A program made the translations under genes and the position numbers. This document shows positions 24,091 to 35,778 of a stretch of 64,000 nucleotides of DNA, piece after piece. The DNA comes from Daedaleopsis sinensis (lineage: Eukaryota > Basidiomycota > Agaricomycetes > Polyporales > Polyporaceae). Below the pieces are notes generated by a model that worked only from the letters and a program-made list of their open reading frames with translations, did not search any database and had not been told where the DNA came from. The stretch covers positions 2,418,001 through 2,482,000 of the forward strand of contig CM066300.1 of assembly GCA_033807695.1 (NCBI GenBank), read 5' to 3'. How positions within the stretch are numbered: position 1 is the first letter of the stretch; every line of letters starts with the position of its first letter.

Positions 24091-27000
24091 ATGGACGGCT
24101 CTAAACCTGGGGAGCTCGGGGTCATCGCCTGGTGCAACTCCATCCGCTTCGCCATGGCTAAGGACGTAGGACGCCAATTTCTGCATGAGCAGATTCAGAG
24201 GGAGGGGTTTGACTTCCTGGACATGTATTTGGAGAACTTCCTGGAGGGTCCGAAGAAAGAGTACGTCAATGCATTTTCTTGCATCCCATTAGTACAAACT
24301 CGGTGTGACTAGACCTGTAATCGAACTCCTGAAGACACCTGGTCGCAAGAAGAACGCCCCCAACCGTACTCGTGCTGCTGTGGCTGCTGCTGTGAAGACT
24401 CATTCTGTCATATCTCTCTCCTTTGAGGTGAGTATCTGCTGCATTAGCTACAGGACGCATCTGAAGCTTCCACAGGATGGCGCCACAAAAGAGAACCTAG
24501 AGCCGTTAAATGACTTCCATAAGACCCTACTCCAAGTCAAAGAGGGGACAGTAGATACACAGGACACGCGGAAACCCGCTCTCTCGCGACAAATATCAGA
24601 CGAGCGTTCTCGTCCTCAAGGATCCGGGCCTGTCATCAAACTGAAGAACCAGCGTATAGTGACAATCGCAGACAGCCCTTTCCACATCACTGAAGCTAGA
24701 ACATCTGAGCTACAGCGAGAACCCCTTCCTGCTCCTGCATTCGATGTCGGCTCGGATGTCAACCCTCCCGTTGCGGCAGCCAATAGTAGTCAAGGATCAT
24801 CGCTCGAGGCGAAGGCTCCTCTCAAGGAACTCTCTATCATTGCAGAAGATGATGAGTTAGCAGAGCAGAGTAGAGCCTCCTTCGGTGTCGCGTCGAAACC
24901 GCATCATATAACCAGCGAGCATGCCAAGTCGAACGACACCGTCTCCCGTGATGTAGACACCCAATTGTCTCAAGATGTTGACATGGATATGGAGGACGCC
25001 GACCGGGACGTCGACATACCTGCACAAGACTTCGAGGAACCCATCCACTCGGACTTGACATCGATATCCACCACCACCTTCCACGATATCCCGCTCAGTC
25101 CGCATGACCAGGGTTCAGAGCCGACTTCTGCTCGAACCGCTGAGTTCCATACGGCTCCGCTTCCGAAAATCTCTCTACCTCCAGTGCCTGTTGAAGAGGA
25201 ATCGCATTCGCACACTACTCCGCTCCCCATCAACCCTGGCGAACACGAGGAGTACACTATGCCCCTCCGTGAAGACCCATCTGCCCCTGTGGCCGTTCCT
25301 GGCTTATCCCGCAAACCTAGCGTATCGCAGTTCGCTGGTTTTCCTGCACCCTCCCCGCTTCGTAAGTCACTTCGGGCACCTAGCGAAGCTGCTGTGGGTG
25401 TCAGTATTGGCACAGCGGCACCTCCTCTTCATGCAGTCAAGCGAAGCTCGACGTCGTGGCTCTCGAAGGCGCGGGAAACGAAGGCATTAGAAAACACAGC
25501 CAAACGAACAAGCACGCTTGGTGTCGGTTCTTCTACTTTCAGTGCTAACAAGAGGAAGAGCGCTGAAATGCTCGATCTTACGAAGGATGGCTCCAATCTA
25601 CCGGCAGTGGCGAAAGTCCAGGAAGAGGAAGAGCGACTTGTCAAGCAGCAGAAGCTCTCTGACTTACAGACGGTCTTCTCTAGCGATTCCAAGGGTAAAG
25701 GCAAGGCTATTCATCATGCTTCAGTATGTGTGATATCTGCAATCCACCTCGTGTATTATCGAACTAACATGATGTCGTGCACAGCCTCGAGATGCTCCTG
25801 CGCGACTCTCCCCCACCCCAGAGGTCGTGGTTGCCACGAATATAACGGAACAGGAGGATGACACCGACATGCTCACCACATTGTTGAAGAAGAACTATGG
25901 TTCTCATACAGGAAAGAGCATGGGCAAGTCTCTCGGTGGGAACGCTGCAGCCGCACTAGCAGAAGCTCGAGCACAAGCTGAAGCTCGTGTAGCAGAACGT
26001 CACAAGATCGAGTTGGCTATCGAGGCAGAGTCTCAGGATGTAGACATGGTCTCAGAAGAGACCCGCAATCCTGTAGAACCATCCGCGGCGGCCCTCCCCC
26101 AGACGCAAAGCTCCGTCGTCGAGATGGAACGCCGACTCAGCGTGTCCGACCTTGTTCCAGCGTCACAGACAAAGGAGCAGGAGAAGGAGCAGCTCATGGG
26201 AAATACGAGTATCTCCACTACTCCTCCCAATTCGCCTCCGCGTGCACCCGTCGGTCCCCCCGCCCCCGTTTTCTCCAAGCCCGTCCCTGGCACTGCTGCT
26301 GCGCCATCCTCTTCCCGAGATGCAGCCGCGCCTACTACTCTCCGCGACTTCAAGCTGCCTACGACCAACCCCTTCTCCATTCCTGCTGCGATGGCGCTTG
26401 GGATGGGCCCCAAGTTCGCTCCCTTGTCCGCGCAAAGTAGCAAGGCAAGTGTCTTCTCAGACATCATCTTCGACCGTCCGGATGCATCGCCAGCATGGAT
26501 GCCGTCCACGCAGGATACTTCTTACTCTGCCACGCAGTCCCAATCGCAGTCTAAAGTCGCCGACGACAACGACGACCTGGGTGATGATAGCTGGGGCGTG
26601 GACGAGAAGTTCGCTGGGCACCAGATGTGGACGCCGTTTGGCTTCACCAGCTCCAATCCGGACCAACAGAAGGACGACACCATGACGTGGAGTACATTAC
26701 CCAGTAGGAGCACCAACCAGAAGGGTGGTGATACTGGCGTGCAGACGACTCAAAGTCTCTTCGCTTCCATTCCGGAGACTGAGACGGTCGTGGAGGAAGA
26801 AGAGCCCGAAGTCGATCGTGGCTTCGCAGAGCGTTTGGCTGACGCGGAGGACCAGCCAGAGGATGTAGATGAAGGCGTCGTCGAGGAGGCAGACATTGCG
26901 ATGGAAATAGACGAGGATGAGGCTCAAGTCGAGGAAGACCTCGAGAAGGACGATCTGGAGGATGTCATCCTCTCTGGGAAGGCAACGATCAAGCTTGTGC

Positions 27001-28245
27001 AGGTAAGCCCCTTACGCGTATGTATCGAATTGCGAGCTGACAGTATAAGCAGCAACCGAAGTCCGAAGCTCCTTCTCAGCCGCCACGCAGCGACAGCCAG
27101 CAGTCGATAGCATCAACTTCATCGTCGCAGTCTAACTTGGGCTTCTTCGGCACTGCGAGCAAGCTCGTGAGCAGTGTACTGGGTGGCAGTAAGAAGGCCA
27201 AGCCAGAGGTCAAGAGCCTTCAGCTGGCGGCTGCTGCTGCAAAGAAAGTACGTAGCAATATTTCCCATCATCGACACGCGATCGGCTCATATCTGCTCCG
27301 AACAGCAACAAGAAGAACTCGAGAAGAAGGCCCAGCGACTCAAAGAGATGGAGGCTCGTCGCCAACTGGCCCTGCAGCGCAAAGCCGACGAAGAGAAGAC
27401 CCGTGTGGCGGAAGAGGAGCGCAAGGCCAGGGAAGAATCTGAGCGCCGCAAACGCGAGCGGGAAGAGCATACGGATAAGCGTCCGCTCCGAGGTGCTCCT
27501 GCAACTACCGCGAAGAAGGTAAGTTGGTTGCGATGGCACGACACAGAGTGTTTACAATCGTTCTGACAACAATCCTCAGACCGATGACGACACTACCAAA
27601 CGCAAGCTCGGTGTGACGACATCCCAGAAACCGCCATCCAAGGACAAGAAAGATGTTCCTCGGCAAGTTAAGGCTAGCATCGGTCCCGGGGCTTCGACTA
27701 CCTCCAAGGCGCCGCTTAAGTCCGCGCTCAAACAGCCTACCGCAGGCTCCTCTAACCCTGTCACTCCTGGTCCCGCTAAGGCCCAGAAGACCGTCAAGCA
27801 TGTCCCATCAACGAGCAACCTCAAGAGCACTGCTGCGCCTCCTGCCGCCTCCAAAGGCAAGGAGCGAGACGTCTCGGAGAACCAGTATCCGCAGCCTACT
27901 CGGAAAGCGCCCGGGCCCCGGACTGAGGCACCGCGCGTCGCGAGCGAGACCATCGAGCTGCCTGATATCAACAGCGAATACTCGGACTCGGATGACGAGG
28001 ACCGGCCGAAGCGCGACTTGCCCGACTGGGCGAAGAGCCCGGATATTGCGGCGGCACTGCAGCAGCAGAGCACCATTAACCCAGACGACATCTTCGGGCC
28101 CATTGGGCCATTGCGGATGGAGGAGATCTTCAGGACACGGCACAGTCGGTTCAGGGCGCGCACGAGTTCGGCGAACTGGACCGGGACTGACGAGCTCACA
28201 GCAGCGGAGGAGCGCGACTACGCGAAGAGGATGGGCTTCAAGTAA
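24091..28245 (+). CDS. INCENP: Inner centromere protein INCENP/Sli15 (chromosomal passenger complex)
   Basis: INCENP is the scaffold and activator of Aurora kinase in the chromosomal passenger complex. The start MDGSKPGELGVIAWCNS (ATG at 24091) leads a short helical N-terminus suited to binding Survivin/Borealin. A long disordered acidic/Ser-Pro middle follows (24480-27000). Next is a charged coiled-coil exon (QEELEKKAQRLKEMEARRQL, about 27306-27520), and finally a C-terminal exon with the IN-box. The IN-box reads LPDINSEYSDSDDED, LPDWAKSPDI, NPDDIFGPIGPLRMEEIF and the TSS motif RARTSSANWTG, whose Ser residues are phosphorylated by Aurora B in other species. The end is at 28245. Several small introns interrupt the middle. 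Total is about 1,250-1,300 residues. Confidence 0.9.
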
Positions 28246-28540
28246 GCGAGTGGCCGCACAACGTTCGGTTTGGTATATGGATTGGTGGGATCCAGTACGT
28301 TTCCTTCCATGTCCAGGGTCTCGATTTCGGTCCCATCCCTTGATTATGCAGCCATGAATAGGATTTACTATGCAATATGCCAGTGTTGCAAGCATCTATA
28401 CGCTTATGTGCGATGAAGCCCAGTCCAGTACAACGAATTAGCAGGTGACGTCCAGTATAGCGAACTAATATTAGAGACTGTAGAGTAAAGAACACCGCAT
28501 CCAGGTATTCACTGTCCGTGAGTGTGTTTCCAGAACCGTC
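28246..28540. other. Convergent spacer
   Basis: It lies between the INCENP stop and the TPR-MYND stop and presumably holds both 3' UTRs. No other feature was recognised. Confidence 0.5.
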
Positions 28541-29293
28541 CTAGCCAAGGTGGTTTTGGCATCGTCTCTTGTGACGTTCCCAGTCCTGCCTCTGAGAGTG
28601 GCTGTCAGAGGTCGTCGCTGTCATGGGGATGTGATGGTAAGATTACCTGGCAGTCTTGCGAACAGTAGAACGATTTCTGCGTTGCATTGTGAGTACAGAA
28701 TCCATACCTACAGGATGGACTGGGCTGACCTTGCATCCTCCACAGATAGATAGATTTGGCGATCGTAGAAGGCCACCGGCGCACTGCAGACAAGTGGGTC
28801 TGAGTATCATAGTAGGGGAGTAGCCAACGAGACCACAACGTACCGAGAAGTTGTCGCAGCGCATGTCGTCGGGTGCGCCGAGCATCCTCAGAGCCTTCGC
28901 CTTGAGCAGCTCGCTCTTGATACGTTGAACTCTGGCGAGGTTCTCGCGGCTTGTGCCAATGGCTTTGAGGTCACGGATGGAGAGGCTGAGGTCGAGCGAC
29001 TTGCCGAACCATTGCTCGGCGTCGTCGAACCTGCCCATGTGGAAGTACAGCTCCCCGAGGCCGTTCCAGACGGCGGCGAGCGTAGGGTGCGTGGCGGAGA
29101 TGGTGGGGTCGATGAGCTCGAGGGCGCGGTGATAGAGACGTTCGGCTTCGTAGTGGCTTCCGCAGGCATCCGCCTTCCGAGCGTTGTTGTGCACGGAAAG
29201 CGCTTCGGCAAGGACAGATTCGTCGGGCGAGGAGGAAAGGCTGGAGGAGTCGGAGGAGCCGCCGGAGAGGTCCATGTCCATGCTCATGTCCAT
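28541..29293 (-). CDS. TPR-like protein with C-terminal MYND zinc finger
   Basis: The start MDMSMDMDLSGGSSDSSS (ATG at 29293) is followed by a TPR-like helical segment: LSVHNNARKADACGSHYEAE, LYHRALELIDP, AAVWNGLGELYFHMGRF, DDAEQWFGKSLDLSL. A MYND finger then spans short exons: CLQCAGG, ICGGC, then KSFYCSQDCQ and the final exon RQDWERHKRRCQNHLG, stop 28543-28541. The Cys-x2-Cys, Cys-x2-Cys, YCS-x2-CQ, W-x2-HK and final Cys pattern is complete. MYND fingers bind proline-rich peptides. The frame stays open upstream to 29692, but that stretch lies in the divergent promoter and the ATG run at 29293 fits better. Confidence 0.82.
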
Positions 29294-29723
29294 GGTGGGA
29301 GGAAGAGAGAGGGGGGTATGGGGAGGGAGCGAGGGAAGGAGAGACCGAGGGTAGTGAGGGGTTCGGGGCGGATGCCTGTCTCGGATGGCCGGATGGGCGC
29401 TCCGACCAAACGCGCCTGGAGGAACGATCACGTGTGCGTGTCTCAGACCCGGGCGGTTCGATCTGGCAGCTAGTTTCATGACGCTAGATGGGAGCGGTCC
29501 GTTCTGAACTCGACTGCCGCACCCTCTTCCGCTCCCATTCTTGACACAACCGGGCGGATGAGAGCGCTGCCTGTGCGGCCATGTCGAGAACAGGAAATAC
29601 CCGTACGCCCGAGCCGTCGCTCGACGGGCACTCCTAGGCAGACCGTCTGCGGTATATAACCCCCACTGTGCTTGACGATATGTACTATCCACAAAATACT
29701 CTCATCCCAACCAATCAGTCGAC
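29294..29723. promoter_or_regulatory. Divergent promoter region, TPR-MYND (-) and aspartic protease (+)
   Basis: This 430 bp spacer includes a TATA box for the protease gene (29653-29659). No other element was identified. Confidence 0.5.
29653..29659 (+). promoter_or_regulatory. TATA box of aspartic protease gene
   Basis: TATATAA lies 71 bp before the ATG at 29724, a normal spacing for a regulated secreted-enzyme gene. Confidence 0.6.
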
Positions 29724-31268
29724 ATGCATTTCAAGTCTACTACCTTCACTGCTCTTGCGCTTGCTCTATCCTCCAAGGCCAGCCCAATCCACCAAGAAGC
29801 AGGAAGTCGTGTCACCTTCCATAGGCGACATGCCAAAACTGAGAACGATGGCTGGTTCGACCATAACACGGTCTCTAGGCATGTTATCCACACTCATAAG
29901 TAAGTAGTCCACGTTCCGTTTGCGAGTCGTCGCGCTGACCATTCACACAGCAAACACCGCAATAACCTCGTGAACCTTGAAAGAAACGCTGGTCGTGAGG
30001 CGTTCAACGAGGGCGCCGAGATCAAACCATTCATGAAACATCCCCCTCTCGAGAGGCGGCAGGCAGAGTCCCTCGACAACAAAAACTCTGACAAGTTCTG
30101 GGTCGGCAAAATCACCATCGGTACTCCGGCACAAGAATACGCCATCAACTTCGACAGTGAGTCCCCTCGTACTACACTCTGCCTGGCCTATCGCTAATTC
30201 TTTTACCATGCTAGCTGGCTCCTCCGATCTATGGGTTCCTTCCAAGAATTGCTCAATGGAAGCCTGTGCCATAAAGAACAAATACACCCCGTCGTCCACT
30301 GGTGTCTCACAGGGCGCCCATTCCTTCTATATGCACTATGGGGACGGTACCTCCGTCACGGGAGAGTCCTGGACCGACACCGGTTCGTGCGCCCAATCAG
30401 TGTCACTAATAACCCCATACTGACCCCGACCCATCAGTCTCAGTCGCCGGCGTGAAGGTTACAGATCAGCCGTTCGCTGCAGTCACTACCATCACAGAGT
30501 CACTCGCCGAGGAAGCGTCTGACGGGATCCTTGGACTCGCCTTCCCCTCGCTCTCAACCATCCCCCGTAGCCCGTTCGTCAACTCCGCGAAAGCCCAAGG
30601 GTCACTGAAGGCGGCCGTCTTCGGCTTCAAGCTGTCCAAACCGGACAGTCCATCCGAGCTCTACCTAGGCGGCACCGATTCGTCCCTCTACAAAGAGCAG
30701 ATCGAGTACCACCCCGTAGCTGGCAACAGTGGCTACTGGCAAATAGGGAATGGCAAGGTCTCCGTCGGGTCCAAGGTACGCTTTTGTTGGAACCTGGGTT
30801 CTGGCAGGCATGATCCTCATCCACATCACCCAGATCGTTTTGTCGGACTTAAAGACCATCATAGACACCGGCACCACCCTCATCTATGGGCCTCCGAAAG
30901 ATGTTGCCGCAATTTACGATGCCATCCCTGGCTCTTCGCTGTATGACGCCAATATGGGATACTACACGATCCCATGCGACGCCGCTCCATCCAACGTTGC
31001 CTTTAACTGGGGAGGCAAGGACTGGGAGGTCTCTGCTGCGAAGTGAGTACCACGGTCTTTCCGTACTCTGATGATAGACGTCTAACATATCGATCGTAGT
31101 TTCAATGCTGGCAAAGTAGGCGATGGCCACGAATGTGTCGGCGCCATTGTGGGCAAAGATCTCGGTGTAGGCAAGAACACTTGGTTGATCGGCGATAGCT
31201 TCCTAAAGAATGTCTATTCCGCTTTCTCATTCGACGACAACTCCGTCGGCTTCGCCACACTGAAGTAA
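29724..31268 (+). CDS. Secreted aspartic protease (pepsin A1 family)
   Basis: This is an extracellular acid endopeptidase. MHFKSTTFTALALALSSKAS is a signal peptide, followed by a propeptide with basic residues that ends near PLERRQAESLDN. The mature part begins around KFWVGKITIGTPAQEYAINF. The first catalytic motif is D-T-G-S-S-D-L-W-V, split by an intron at about 30155-30212. The flap is FYMHYGDGTSVTG. The second catalytic motif is TIIDTGTTLIYGP (around 30860-30890). The C-terminus reads WLIGDSFLKNVYSAFSFDDN and SVGFATLK, stop 31266-31268. A Cys pair (CSMEAC) after the first motif and a second pair (IPCDAA with HECVGA) are the usual disulfides. Five or so introns. Both Asp residues are present, so it should be active. 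Confidence 0.93.
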
Positions 31269-31474
31269 GAGGGCCCAGGGCACTCATAAAACAAAACCAA
31301 TGTAGAGCAATTTGATCCGCCTGGAGCGAGACGATTGCCACATGTATAGATATACACATCACAATGCAACAGAAACATCATCATGATCATCCGAGTCCTC
31401 ATAACCAAGGTGCAATCCGAGAGAAAGAAAGGTATCGCCATGAAAGGCTGCAATCCGCGATCCCAGGGCGGTGT

Positions 31475-32723
31475 CTACTTGATCCTGTTGAGCTGTGAAC
31501 GCATGAAATCAGTATAGACTCGGCGAAGCATCGATGAATGTAGACCCACCCTCTGAGTGTTGTCGAAGAGTCGTTGGTCGAGACCGTCAGTCTTGCTAGT
31601 GATGCGATCGATACGGGAGTTCTGGTTGTCGAGTTCACCGCTCATGGCGGTACCAAGAGCCTTCAGGCGCTTTGTCACGTCCATAATCTCGTCCAAGTTG
31701 TCGTCGATCTCATCCTCCATCTGGTCGTCCTCCTCGTCCGCCTCGAACTGGTAGCGCTTGCGCTGGTCCTTGCGCGTCTGGAGTTGCGCGGCGGTCCGGT
31801 ACCGCCCGCTGCCTCCCCCGCCAATGCCCTCCTCATCTCCCTCATCGCCACGGACGCCATACGTCGCCGCGCGCCCGAGGCGGTCCTGGGTGTCTCGAAC
31901 ATCGCGCAGTGCCTTCTCGCGGTTCATGCGCTCGTCCTCGTACCGGTCCTTGATCTTCTGCTCCTCCGCCGCACGCTTCGCGTCCTTGTTGCGCGTCCAG
32001 GTCGGGATGAAGATCGAGCGGTTGAGCTGCTTGAGCTCCTCCGTCTTGTCCGCCGCGCGCTGCGAGTGCCCCTTCGAGATGTCCAGGTGGCGCTCGGTGT
32101 CCGCGAGTTTCTCTGTCCGACCGCCGCCGGCGTTGAGCATCACGCCCCCATGATCGAGATGAGACAGCAGGAAACGCACCGGATTGAGACCCGAGCTTGC
32201 CGACGGTGTTGCGAGCGGTCTCCTCCGCCTCGCGCGCCAGGCGCAGCGCGTTGCGCGTCGAGTTGACGCTGTCCTGCTTCAAGTAGCGCATGTCTTGCTT
32301 GATCCCCTCCACGTCTTCATCGTTCTCCTCGCCCGGGGGCGGGGACCCGCGCCGTCCCTGGGCGCGCTGTGGCCCCTCGTCGAAGAACCGACCAGATCCG
32401 GCCTTCTGCGGATTGTACCCGGAGAAGAGTTCGCCACGATCCTTGTCGATGTTGCCTTGGCCGCGCGAGTAAACATCGCCGACGGCATCTTTACGAGTGT
32501 AGCGGTCGCCATAGTTCATTGGGGGAGGAGGAACCGAGCTAGGTGTGCTATACGGATCGCCATCGCGACTGGGGACGTATGTCGCCGAGCTCGAACGAGT
32601 GAAGTTGGAAGGCGGACGCGGGGAGGTACTGTTGCCACGAGAGCCAAGGAGCTCCTGGCGTTTGGCGCCTTCAGATTGGACGTCAGGGATGAGATTCTTG
32701 TCCGACTTGCGGAACCAAGACAT
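31475..32723 (-). CDS. SEC9: Plasma-membrane t-SNARE Sec9 (SNAP-25 family)
   Basis: Sec9 is the Qb/Qc SNARE for fusion of secretory vesicles at the plasma membrane. The start MSWFRKSDKNLIPDVQSE (ATG at 32723) leads a Ser/Pro-rich N-terminal extension typical of fungal Sec9. The first SNARE helix runs around DVEGIKQDMRYLKQDSV and TRNALRLAREAEETARN. After an intron of about 70 nt it continues EKLADTERHLDISKGHSQ. The second SNARE motif is DDNLDEIMDVTKRLKALG and QNSRIDRITSKTDGLDQR. The final exon after a GTGGGT...CACAG intron gives LNRIK, stop 31477-31475. There is no Cys palmitoylation cluster and no transmembrane segment, as in yeast Sec9. Mpp10 lies directly upstream on the same strand. Confidence 0.92.
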
Positions 32724-33032
32724 GTTCACTGAGATGCTGAGTGAGGTCGAGACAGAAGGATGGTAATGGAGAGGGATAAGAGGCGTTGGGCGAAGGTACC
32801 AGTACTAGTAGTAATGGCAGCCTGTTGCTGTGCCCGGGCCCTGCCACAGCTTCAATTATGTACTCGACGCCAGTCACGTGTATGGATACTGTAGCCGTTC
32901 GATGTGTTCGCGAATGCCTATAGGCTACTCACTGCTCCAGATTTTGCGGTAGAGACACGCTATGCGGAAGACCCAGTGCAATGGTATGAGGTAAAAAAGG
33001 GATAAGGACACAACACGCTGCATAGTGCCAAA
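32724..33032. other. Spacer between Mpp10 and Sec9
   Basis: This 309 bp stretch holds the Mpp10 3' UTR and the Sec9 promoter. Nothing further was seen. Confidence 0.5.
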
Positions 33033-35577
33033 TCAAGTCTTGCCTCGCCCGCGCTTCCCATCTACCTCCTTGCTCTTCTTTCCAACAACCGTGACACCCT
33101 TCCCGCTCTTGACGAGAGTCTTCAATGCGGCCTCCTTCTGCCGCTTGACATCGCCAACACCCTTCGGCCGTCCGAACTTCTGTACACTCTTGTCAAGCGC
33201 GTCGTGTACCTTCTTGTTCGCCTTCTTCTGCTTGTTACGGAGAGCTCGCTTCTCGGTAGGAGTAAGCTCGCTCCGCGCCCGCATATCACTCGAGGCTGGC
33301 GCATAGACCTCTTCTGGAGCGAGCATAGTCGATGTCGCCTTCGTCGTGGGGAGTGCTGACTCCAACGTCGCCGCCGCCACATTCGTGACGCTTGTAATGG
33401 TTGCTTTAGGCTGTCCATGGGTGAGATCACAAGTCGACGGCAGAGGGTACACGAAGAACTCACAGCCTTGGGGGTAAAGTGTGCGTTGCAGAGAGCATCG
33501 AGCTTGCTACAGACATTCTCCCATAGCTTCTCGATCTCCTGGTGTTCCTTCTTCAACTTGCCATCACGGTCCTCACCGACCCCGCCACCACTTTGCGCCG
33601 CAGTATACTCATCTTCGTAGATCTCAGCAAGAGACTGCTTAGACTTCGTGTCCTTGAGCTCAAAGAATCGCGAGGGCAGGAACGGCTTATCGTCGACGGG
33701 GCGTTTCCGGACCACATCATCGAACTGGTTTTCGATGATGCGCGCCTTGATTCGCTCCTCCAAACTGTGAACGACCTCTTCGGTGATGACGGGGACGGAC
33801 TTCATGACGCGCTCAAACTCTAGATCTTCCTCTAGCAACGAGTTCTGAGGTCGAGAACGGGAAGTGGCCTCTCCCATGAGAGTCCAGTCTTTCTTCTGGA
33901 CGTTCTCGGCCTCTAGCGAAGCGATCTCTTCGCGTAAGGCCGCCATTCGTTTCTCATATGTAGAAAGTCCTGCTTTTTGTCGTCAACATGGAGCGTCAAT
34001 CGGGTGTCAATAAGATACTGTACCTTCTTGGGGCTCTTCATCGTCGTCATCTGCGAACAGGTCGTCCTTGAAGCGCTCCATAGTTGTAGGACCGGTTTCT
34101 GCCTCATCTTCTGTTGAAACGTCTTCCGCCACGTCTTCGTCGCGTTCGAGCCCTACCATTTCATCATCGTCATCCATCTCGTCGTCTTCGTCTGATCCGT
34201 CCTCTTCTTCGTATGTGCCATCTTCATCCTCTTCATCCTCGACATCGTCCTCGTAGAACATTGTCGACACTGGGAGGTTCTTCCCTTTCGGCTTGATCTT
34301 CTTCACCCGGACCTCTTCATGGAAGCGAACCTTGCCAGTAGTGGATGATGGCGGGCCAGAGGTAGCTTTAGATGGCTTCTTCGCTTTTGCGGGTTTGACT
34401 CTACTAGGCGGCTCGAAGAAGTCTTTGTAGAACAGCTCTGCAGAACTGTAGGTGAACAAAAGCCGATGCCAAGACGAAAACGAGACGTACCACCGCCGTT
34501 GTCCAGATCCTCCTCGTCAAACGCTTCTGTATCATCTACAGATGCGAAATAATCGACGGAGTCGATATCTTCGTCTTCGTCCTCGTCTTCATCGTCCTTG
34601 CTGAGCCTCCCCCTGGAGACATTCTTCGACTCAGCTGCCTCAATTTCAGCATTGAAGTCGGCGAGGTCGAAGAACCCGTCGTCGAGCACCGGGTGTCCAC
34701 CACGCTTTGGTTTTGATTTTAGCGTCCGTTTGCCAGCACTAAGGAAAGAGGGTTCCTCGGACTCCAAGTCGTCCTCGTCTTCGTCCTCGTCCGATGGGTC
34801 CCGCAACTCTTCCACTTCCTCGCCCAAATCCCCTTCCTCCCCTACCTCCTCGTCTTCACTTTCATCTTCAGCCTCCTCATCCTCATCCTCCTCGCTATCG
34901 TCCTCGTCTGCTTCGTCTGCGCCTTCGTCATCCTCGAACCCCATGCCTTCCAGCTCTTCTGGGTCAAAACCCTCGTCAATGAGGGCTTGCCGCATCTTCT
35001 TCAGTTCACGTTCCTCTTCCTCGTCGTCCACACCTCCTTCCTCTCCACTCTCGTCCCCAGGAGTTGGGCCATCTAGAGCATAGTCGAGAACGTCGCATAC
35101 GTTCTGTGCGCGAAGCTCCAGCTCGGCCCAAACTTGCTCGTCGCTCATACCGTCCACGAAGAGCTCTGCGAGAGGCGTCTCCTTCATCAAAGGAGCAGAC
35201 GAAGCGGGAGGGGGAGGAGATTCGCGTTTGCGTTTGCGGCTGCTCTCAACAGCTTGGGAACGTGTTTGTGGTGCATGGCTCGGTGAAATGGAGGTGAGGA
35301 GGTCATTTACTTTATTGCAAGCATCCTTCTCGGTCTGTAGGGCTGTTCGAAGCCATTTCAGCAAAGTAGACAGCAGCTCCTGAGCAGCACTTAACAACTT
35401 ACCGAGGTCGTAAATAAATTTTGTAGCTGCTAGAGCAGCTTTCCGCAAATCCTCGCTGCCGGTGGCTAATGCTTCGGGTGTTTCGCCCACAAGTTTCGCT
35501 AGGTTCTCTAGCTGCGTGGGAAGGGACAGTTCCTCCATCGGATGCAATGCGGTATGGTCCGAGTCGGCAGACATCAT
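33033..35577 (-). CDS. MPP10: U3 snoRNP protein Mpp10
   Basis: Mpp10 is a component of the small-subunit processome and acts with Imp3 and Imp4 in 18S rRNA maturation. The start is MMSADSDHTALHP (35577). Visible blocks include PLAELFVDGMSDEQVWAELE, a very long Asp/Glu/Ser tract (about 34,740-35,020), DDGFFDLADFNAEIEAAES, and after an intron ELFYKDFFEPPSRVK. A second acidic tract follows. After another intron come LSTYEKRMAALREEIASLE, KKDWTLMGEATSRSRPQNS (the hallmark), SLLEEDLEFERVMKSVPVI, KPFLPSRFFELKDTKSKQS and SLAEIYEDEYTAAQ. The last exon is Lys/Arg-rich and ends GKRGRGKT at 33035-33033. Total is about 800 residues. An apparent GTAAGT around 35400 does not give an open splice and was not used. 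Confidence 0.95.
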
Positions 35578-35778
35578 GCCAGTGGAGAGAATAGTTGGAT
35601 GAAGGAGGTCACACTCGAACTACGGTGTAGTAGGGAGAACGAGCGCTTGCCAATAATTTTGGTTCCGCATTCGGCGCGTTATTTACACATGTTATGCAGC
35701 GGCCTCTTCCCACTACGCTTCCTGTTTAGGCAGATCCCTCATACAACAGGGAGGAATGATTACCATCGTTTGTTCGCC

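Noticed and set aside
28643..29692. Longer start for the TPR-MYND protein at 29692
   Set aside because: The extra 130 codons cross the divergent promoter and lack typical composition; the Met run at 29293 gives a normal N-terminus.
31574..32266. 230-codon plus-strand frame rich in Leu and Val
   Set aside because: It is antisense to Sec9, whose SNARE motifs are unmistakable.
34598..35083. Ser-rich plus-strand frame that looks like a low-complexity protein
   Set aside because: It is the reverse complement of the Asp/Glu tract of Mpp10, in which GAA/GAT codons read as TTC/ATC/TCT on the other strand.
35334..35401. Intron in the N-terminal part of Mpp10 (GTAAGT...CTACAG, 68 nt)
   Set aside because: Removing it shifts the frame into an early stop, whereas reading through keeps the frame open.
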